A stretch of 29,256 nt of DNA from the NCBI GenBank assembly GCA_902493895.1, contig CABUQW010000027.1:1-29256 (forward strand), in the 5' to 3' direction. This document shows positions 25,794 to 29,256 of this stretch, piece after piece. The notes below the pieces were generated by a model. It was not told the origin of the DNA. It worked only from the letters and a program-made list of their open reading frames with translations, and searched no databases. A program made the translations under genes and the position numbers. How positions within the stretch are numbered: the first letter of the stretch is position 1; each line of letters opens with the position of its first letter. This stretch comes from an uncultured Collinsella sp. GTDB taxonomy: Bacteria; Actinomycetota; Coriobacteriia; Coriobacteriales; Coriobacteriaceae.

Positions 25794-25814
25794 ATCTAAT
25801 CTTCGCTCCTTTCT

Positions 25815-25850
25815 TTAGTTAGGTAGTGGAATTGTTTTGTGCCTAACTAA
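25815..25850. promoter_or_regulatory. Likely MarR operator, inverted TTAGTTAGG half-sites
   Basis: Perfect nine-base inverted repeat: TTAGTTAGG (25815-25823) and CCTAACTAA (25842-25850), 18-base spacer. The upstream arm overlaps the -10 box by two bases and the other arm covers the early transcribed region. A repressor bound here would block the marR-ABC operon, the usual MarR autoregulation. Each half could also be a separate site. Confidence 0.75.
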
Positions 25851-25877
25851 TCTAGGAGCATGAGAAATGAATGTCAA
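25849..25877 (-). promoter_or_regulatory. Near-consensus sigma-70-type promoter of the marR-ABC exporter operon
   Basis: On the minus strand: -35 TTGACA (25877-25872, perfect), 17-base spacer, -10 TAGATT (25854-25849). Predicted start near 25842, giving a leader of about 50 bases to the marR ATG. This is the best promoter in the window. Confidence 0.85.
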
Positions 25878-25892
25878 GGTACCAAACTAGTG

Positions 25893-25920
25893 GTTACGCG
25901 GTTTTACCAAACCGCGTAAC
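25893..25920. repeat. Perfect 12-bp hairpin upstream of the pyridoxamine kinase gene
   Basis: GTTACGCGGTTT (25893-25904) and AAACCGCGTAAC (25909-25920) with a TACC loop. No T-run follows. It lies between the divergent marR promoter and the kinase gene, so it could be a regulator site or an insulating hairpin. A possible -10 (TACACT near 25950) for the kinase lies just after it. Confidence 0.65.
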
Positions 25921-26004
25921 GGCTCGACGCTGCAAACGCTCCCTGCGCTACACTTAGTCGCACTGTGGCGCTGCTGCGCCGTGCCCGAACCAAGGGAGAC
26001 CCTC

Positions 26005-26829
26005 ATGAAGAACACTCAGCTGCTGCTGATCAACGATATGTGCGGCTACGGCAAGGTTGCGCTTTCCGCCATGCTGCCGGTGCTGTCGCACATGGGTTAC
26101 CGTATCCACAATCTGCCGACGGCACTTGTGTCCGATACGCTCAACTATCCCAAGTTCTACATCCATGACACCACCGAGTACGTGCGCCAGAGCCTCGCCA
26201 TCTGGGAGGATCTCGGCTTTGAGTTCGACGCCATCTCCACCGGCTTTATCGTGACCGAGGAAGAGACGCGCATTATTTCGGACTTCTGCCACCGTCGCGC
26301 GCAAAAGGGCACCAAGGTGTTCGTCGACCCCATCATGGGCGACAACGGCAAGCTCTACGCCGGCGTGCCCGAGTCCACGATCGGCCTCATGCGCAGCCTG
26401 CTCGAGTGCGCCGACTATGCGGTGCCAAACTACACCGAGGCGTGCCTGCTCACCGATACGCCCATTGCCGAGCAAATCACGCCCGATAAGGGCCGCGCTC
26501 TTGTGGATGCCGTGCGTGCCTTGGGCGCCAAGTCGGTGGTCATTACGAGCGCTGTGGTCGACGGTGCGAATGTCGTCATCGGTTACGACCATGTGGCGGG
26601 GGAGTACTTTACGATTCCCTTCGACCTGATCCCGGTCTACTTCCCGGGCACGGGCGACACGTTCTCGGCGGTGCTCGTCGGCCGCGTTATGGCAGGTTGG
26701 AGTCTGCAGCGCGCGACGAGCGATGCCATGCGCGTGGTAGCCGAGCTTATCGAGCGCAATGCCGACCAGGAGGATAAGTCCGCCGGCCTTCCCATCGAGG
26801 CCTGCCTGGATGTGATTGACCATGAGTAA
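26005..26829 (+). CDS. Pyridoxamine/pyridoxal kinase family protein
   Basis: Kinase of 274 residues in the ribokinase-like PdxK/PdxY/ThiD group, phosphorylating vitamin B6 vitamers for pyridoxal-phosphate salvage. The N-terminus LLINDMCGYGKVALSAMLPVL matches the pyridoxamine-kinase pattern of Firmicutes in which a Gly-rich stretch follows IND. PTALVSDTLNY, STGFIVTEEE and VFVDPIMGDNGKLYAGV lead to VPNYTEACLLT. The catalytic anion hole is FPGTGDTFSAVLVG near residue 213, with the catalytic Asp in GTGD. The ATG at 26005 follows AAGGGAG; a longer in-frame start at 25981 has none. The stop overlaps the next gene by eight bases, so a shared function is likely. Confidence 0.9.
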   Translation: MKNTQLLLINDMCGYGKVALSAMLPVLSHMGYRIHNLPTALVSDTLNYPKFYIHDTTEYVRQSLAIWEDLGFEFDAISTGFIVTEEETRIISDFCHRRAQKGTKVFVDPIMGDNGKLYAGVPESTIGLMRSLLECADYAVPNYTEACLLTDTPIAEQITPDKGRALVDAVRALGAKSVVITSAVVDGANVVIGYDHVAGEYFTIPFDLIPVYFPGTGDTFSAVLVGRVMAGWSLQRATSDAMRVVAELIERNADQEDKSAGLPIEACLDVIDHE

Positions 26830-27151
26830 CGCCGACGAGAGCAGTACCGAGGCGGCGGGCGAGAACAAGCCGCTCGGCGCGCCGCGTGGCAAGCGTCCGC
26901 GTATTCGCATTAGCTGCGTGGACCAGCTGGGCACATGCCGCTGCCATCACGGGCACAAGCCGGGTGACGTCTTCGACTTCGACCGCGACCGCGGCAAGAT
27001 GTGCGCCATGGCCTGCCATGTGGGCTTTCCCTATATCGACATCCTGCGCTATGGCGGTACCGTGCCCGGCAACGAGCCCGGCACGGCAAAGTTCTGCTGT
27101 CCCGAGGTCGATACGTTGAACGTCTGGCTCGCCGAGATCGTCGACGAGTAG
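26822..27151 (+). CDS. Small Cys-rich protein, probably TIGR04076 family
   Basis: A 109-residue protein. After a low-complexity, Ser/Glu/Pro-rich leader (about 1-30) comes a compact domain with eight cysteines: SCVDQLGTCRCHHGH, MCAMACHVGFPYIDILRYGG and KFCCPEVDTLNVW. The order (G.VF.., MC..A.H, LRYGG, CC...N) looks like the TIGR04076 family of unknown function; I am moderately sure. The Cys/His groups suggest metal binding. The ATG at 26822 lies within the end of the kinase gene (ATGAGTAA overlap), which makes translational coupling with vitamin B6 salvage likely, but no function is known. A nested hairpin follows the stop. Confidence 0.75.
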   Translation: MSNADESSTEAAGENKPLGAPRGKRPRIRISCVDQLGTCRCHHGHKPGDVFDFDRDRGKMCAMACHVGFPYIDILRYGGTVPGNEPGTAKFCCPEVDTLNVWLAEIVDE

Positions 27152-27153
27152 TT

Positions 27154-27222
27154 GAGCGTGGATTTTCTCCCGTTTAGAGCGCGCTTGAACGCTCAAAGTG
27201 GGAGATCATCCACGCTCGTTTT
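27154..27222. terminator. Nested hairpin between convergent genes, plus-strand terminator
   Basis: Outer arms GAGCGTGGATTTTCTCCC (27154-27171) and GGGAGATCATCCACGCTC (27200-27217) pair with two mismatches; an inner stem TTTAGAGCG (27173-27181) with CGCTCAAA (27190-27197) has one bulge. Four T follow on the plus strand. It starts three bases after the Cys-rich gene and faces the phosphatase gene. Confidence 0.65.
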
Positions 27223-27262
27223 ATGCCGATGGCGTGGCACGTGCGTCCGCGTGCTCGCTTGC

Positions 27263-27709
27263 CTATAACTGCTCGAGCATGGCCGTGCAGCCGGCGAGCA
27301 CATCGCGGTAGGTGGCATCGAAGTTGCCGGTGTACCAGGGATCGGCCACGTCGCCGGGGCGATCGGTCCAATCGAGCAGGCGCGAGATCTTGCCATCGGG
27401 GTCGCTGCCAAAAATGCGACGCAGACCTCGCGCGTTCTCGGCATCCATATAGACAATGTGGTCCCAGTTACCATACTCTGCGCGACGCACCTGGCGGGCG
27501 CGGCGCGCAACGACGGGAATCCCGACTTCACGCAGCTTGGCAACGGTGCCACGATGCGGCGGATTGCCGATCTCCTCGGTCGACGTTGCAGCGGAATCAA
27601 TGACAAACTCCGCCTCGCGTCCAGCGCGGCGCACCAGCTCGGTAAACACCGACTCAGCCATCGTCGAGCGGCAGATATTCCCATGGCAGATAAACAGTAC
27701 ACGTTGCAT
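27263..27709 (-). CDS. Low-molecular-weight protein tyrosine phosphatase
   Basis: Cytoplasmic phosphatase of 148 residues, the usual family length. The P-loop RVLFICHGNICRSTMAE (residues 3-19) has the CX5R signature with catalytic Cys and Arg, and the general-acid Asp lies in DVADPWYTGNF near residue 120. It is expected to remove phosphate from tyrosine (sometimes arginine) residues, for instance on kinases that control surface polysaccharide. The ATG at 27709 follows AAGGAAA; an upstream in-frame start at 27754 overlaps the preceding stop region and lacks a site. It lies 45 bases after the MFS exporter gene, so the two may share a transcript. No tyrosine kinase gene is nearby. Confidence 0.93.
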   Translation of the reverse strand: MQRVLFICHGNICRSTMAESVFTELVRRAGREAEFVIDSAATSTEEIGNPPHRGTVAKLREVGIPVVARRARQVRRAEYGNWDHIVYMDAENARGLRRIFGSDPDGKISRLLDWTDRPGDVADPWYTGNFDATYRDVLAGCTAMLEQL

Positions 27710-27754
27710 ATGCGGTTTCCTTTCGATCGCCATCATCGAGCTCGAGTATCGCAT

Positions 27755-28996
27755 CTACGCCTGCGCCCTCGCCCGCTTGCGCTCCCAGCGAGCCAACTTA
27801 ATCGTCACCAGCGTGAGCGCCCAGGCCACAAGCGAGAACACGGCACCGACCGCGCCAACGTAGGCAATGCCAGCTCCGCTTACCACGGCGCCGCCCACCG
27901 CGGTGCCAAACGAAATGCCGACATTGAACGCCATGGGTTCTACCGAGCTCGCGAGCACCATCGATTTGGGATGGCGGCTGCGAGCCACGTCCATAAAGTG
28001 CGTGATGCACGACACCGAGAACAGGTACATGAGCATCGCCAGGCTAAAGACAAAGACAAGTGCGAGCGGCATGGCAGCGCCTACGGCAAACAGCCCAAAC
28101 AATGCCGCTGCCTGCAGCATAAACGTCACAAGCAGCGCCTTCATGCCAAAGCGCGCATCGATCCATCCGCCCAGGATGTTCGAGATCAGGCAGAACACGC
28201 CGTAGGCCATAAGCGTGGTACTGGCTTCGACCGTGCCCATGCCCAGCACCTGCTCAAGATAAGGCGTCACGTAGCCGTAGAACACATAGACCGAGCCCAC
28301 GCCAAACAAAAAGATAAGCATGCCGGTGATGATACTCGGCTCGCGCAGCAGACTCGCCTGCTCGCGAAAGGTGGCGGGCTCGTCGGTTTGCCCAGCGCGC
28401 GGCATAAACGCCACGAGCGCTCCGCAGATCAAAACGGCAAAGGTCAGCGCGCCGTACATGGCCACGTGCCAGTCGAGCGTGTCGGCCACAAATTTGCCAA
28501 TCGAGGTCACAAAGACCATTGCCACGGAAAACGCACCATATACCACCGAGATGGCAAGCGAAGTTTGCTGCGGGGACAGCAGCTCGGGGATGTACGTCAC
28601 GCCCACGGCGAGCAGTGCGCCCGAGACGGAGCCCAGGACAATGCGCGAGATAAACAGCACCTGGAAGTTGGGTGCCAGCGCCATAACCAAATTGCCGAGC
28701 ACAAAGATAATGCTGTAGCACACGAGCAGCTGGTAGCGGCGGAACCGCCCCGTGCTGAGCGCAAGCACCGGCGTAGCGATGGCGTAGACGAGTGCGAACA
28801 CGCTGATGAGCTGGCCCGCAGTGGCAAGTGATACGCCGAGTTCCGTCGCCAGGTCGCTTTCGATGCCGATGACCACGAACTCGGAGCAGCCGAGCGAGAA
28901 TCCCAACAGCACGAGCAGCGCCAGGCAGAGCTTGATGCGCGCAGAGGAGAGCGCGGCGGCGGTTGACTTACTTTTAGGCGTGGTTGCGGCGGTCAA
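27755..28996 (-). CDS. AraJ-like MFS efflux transporter
   Basis: Major facilitator of about 413 residues with twelve predicted membrane helices and the DHA1/AraJ-type opening LVLLGFSLGCSEFVVIGI, followed by SLATAGQLISVFALVYAIATPVLA in segments (helices 1-2) and FISRIVLGSVSGALLAVGV (helix 4). Families like this export sugars or drugs. The start is uncertain: TTG at 28996 has GGAG eight bases upstream, whereas GTG at 29005 lacks a spaced site; an ATG at 29083 would force translation through the palindrome at 29054-29086 and is rejected. A phosphatase gene follows 45 bases downstream. Substrate unknown. Confidence 0.88.
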   Translation of the reverse strand: MTAATTPKSKSTAAALSSARIKLCLALLVLLGFSLGCSEFVVIGIESDLATELGVSLATAGQLISVFALVYAIATPVLALSTGRFRRYQLLVCYSIIFVLGNLVMALAPNFQVLFISRIVLGSVSGALLAVGVTYIPELLSPQQTSLAISVVYGAFSVAMVFVTSIGKFVADTLDWHVAMYGALTFAVLICGALVAFMPRAGQTDEPATFREQASLLREPSIITGMLIFLFGVGSVYVFYGYVTPYLEQVLGMGTVEASTTLMAYGVFCLISNILGGWIDARFGMKALLVTFMLQAAALFGLFAVGAAMPLALVFVFSLAMLMYLFSVSCITHFMDVARSRHPKSMVLASSVEPMAFNVGISFGTAVGGAVVSGAGIAYVGAVGAVFSLVAWALTLVTIKLARWERKRARAQA

Positions 28997-29053
28997 GGTT
29001 GTCACTCCAATGTCGCATGAATAAGCGGGATTCAATCCCTGCAACTCTAGCAG

Positions 29054-29086
29054 AATGTGACAAAGGGGCAGTCCCTTTGTCACATT
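29054..29086. repeat. CAAAGGG/CCCTTTG palindrome, copy 3
   Basis: Perfect 14-base arms AATGTGACAAAGGG (29054-29067) and CCCTTTGTCACATT (29073-29086) around a five-base spacer. It lies between the MFS exporter start and the IS3-type transposase relic. It is the most symmetrical of the three copies. Confidence 0.9.
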
Positions 29087-29129
29087 GCGCTGCCGGCCAG
29101 TCGCTTAAACCGTCACAACATTCGATGAA

Positions 29130-29169
29130 AATCTCGAATTGGGGGTGCGGACGATTTCTTGGACCGCGC
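29130..29169. mobile_element. Possible right end of the IS3-family element
   Basis: Between the transposase stop codon (29170) and the palindrome, the minus strand reads GGTCCAAGAAATCGTCCGCA (about 29162-29143) then a C-run. IS3-family elements end with an imperfect terminal repeat just after the transposase stop, and this segment is in that position. The other end is outside the window, so the repeat and its exact limit cannot be confirmed. Confidence 0.35.
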
Positions 29170-29256
29170 CTAGGCGTATCCAAGCTTCCTGCGGTACTCC
29201 ATCGGGCTCAGCCACCCGAGGGACTTCTTGATCCGCTCCTCACGATAGTACACGAG
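29170..29256 (-). CDS. IS3-family transposase (IS150 type), C-terminal fragment at window edge
   Basis: Only the last 28 residues are in the window. They read YREERIKKSLGWLSPMEYRR and end KLGYA. This is the typical C-terminus of an IS3-family OrfB transposase (integrase core), where the third acidic residue of the DDE triad lies in YYxxxRIxxxLxxxSPxEYR-type sequence. The gene continues past position 29256, so whether it is intact or has a programmed frameshift cannot be told. It shows that the right edge of the window runs into an insertion sequence. Confidence 0.85.
   Translation of the reverse strand, partial: LVYYREERIKKSLGWLSPMEYRRKLGYA

Overview
The window looks like chromosomal DNA of a high-GC Gram-positive gut anaerobe of the class Coriobacteriia, most like Collinsella. 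This is inferred from base composition, Actinobacteria-style codon use, strong AAGGAG-type ribosome binding sites and gene content; no rRNA or marker gene fixes the genus. It carries 21 complete protein genes, one transposase fragment cut by the right edge, and several structured repeats between genes. I see no tRNA, rRNA, CRISPR array or prophage.

Layout. Positions 89-2389 (-) encode an LTA-synthase-type membrane sulfatase, divergent from a nitroreductase (2603-3451). Positions 3610-8357 form a potassium block: Kup transporter, a 64-residue single-span membrane protein, a short KdpD-like histidine kinase and a KdpE-like regulator, with a terminator-like hairpin just before the kinase. A bifunctional 23S rRNA methyltransferase (8452-11010, -) follows; its first catalytic domain looks inactivated. 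It is divergent from a HAD phosphatase (11087-11914). A small-type transaldolase (12108-12812) is followed by a relic of a second transaldolase end and a 216-bp inverted repeat, then Tex (13194-15341, -).

Positions 15753-19067 (-) are a catabolic operon read SDR dehydrogenase, OFA-type MFS importer, Gfo/Idh/MocA oxidoreductase, with a divergent LysR regulator (19300-20178). Next are a membrane GGDEF protein with a PilJ/NarX-like sensor region (20298-21389) and a MarR-controlled heterodimeric ABC exporter (21571-25793, -) with a near-consensus promoter overlapped by a likely operator. The right end holds a pyridoxamine kinase overlapping a small Cys-rich protein gene (26005-27151), a low-molecular-weight tyrosine phosphatase (27263-27709, -), an AraJ-like MFS exporter (27755-28996, -), and the C-terminus of an IS3-family transposase (29170-29256, -).

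The most unusual content is in the repeats and small details: three copies of a CAAAGGG/CCCTTTG palindrome, three nested long hairpins at convergent gene ends, two larger inverted-repeat elements (12969-13184 and 15424-15583), the degenerate RlmL half, and the Kup/small protein/short-KdpD cluster. Nothing here is a clear new defence or mobile system. Positions between about 12841 and 13200 may be off by one base.
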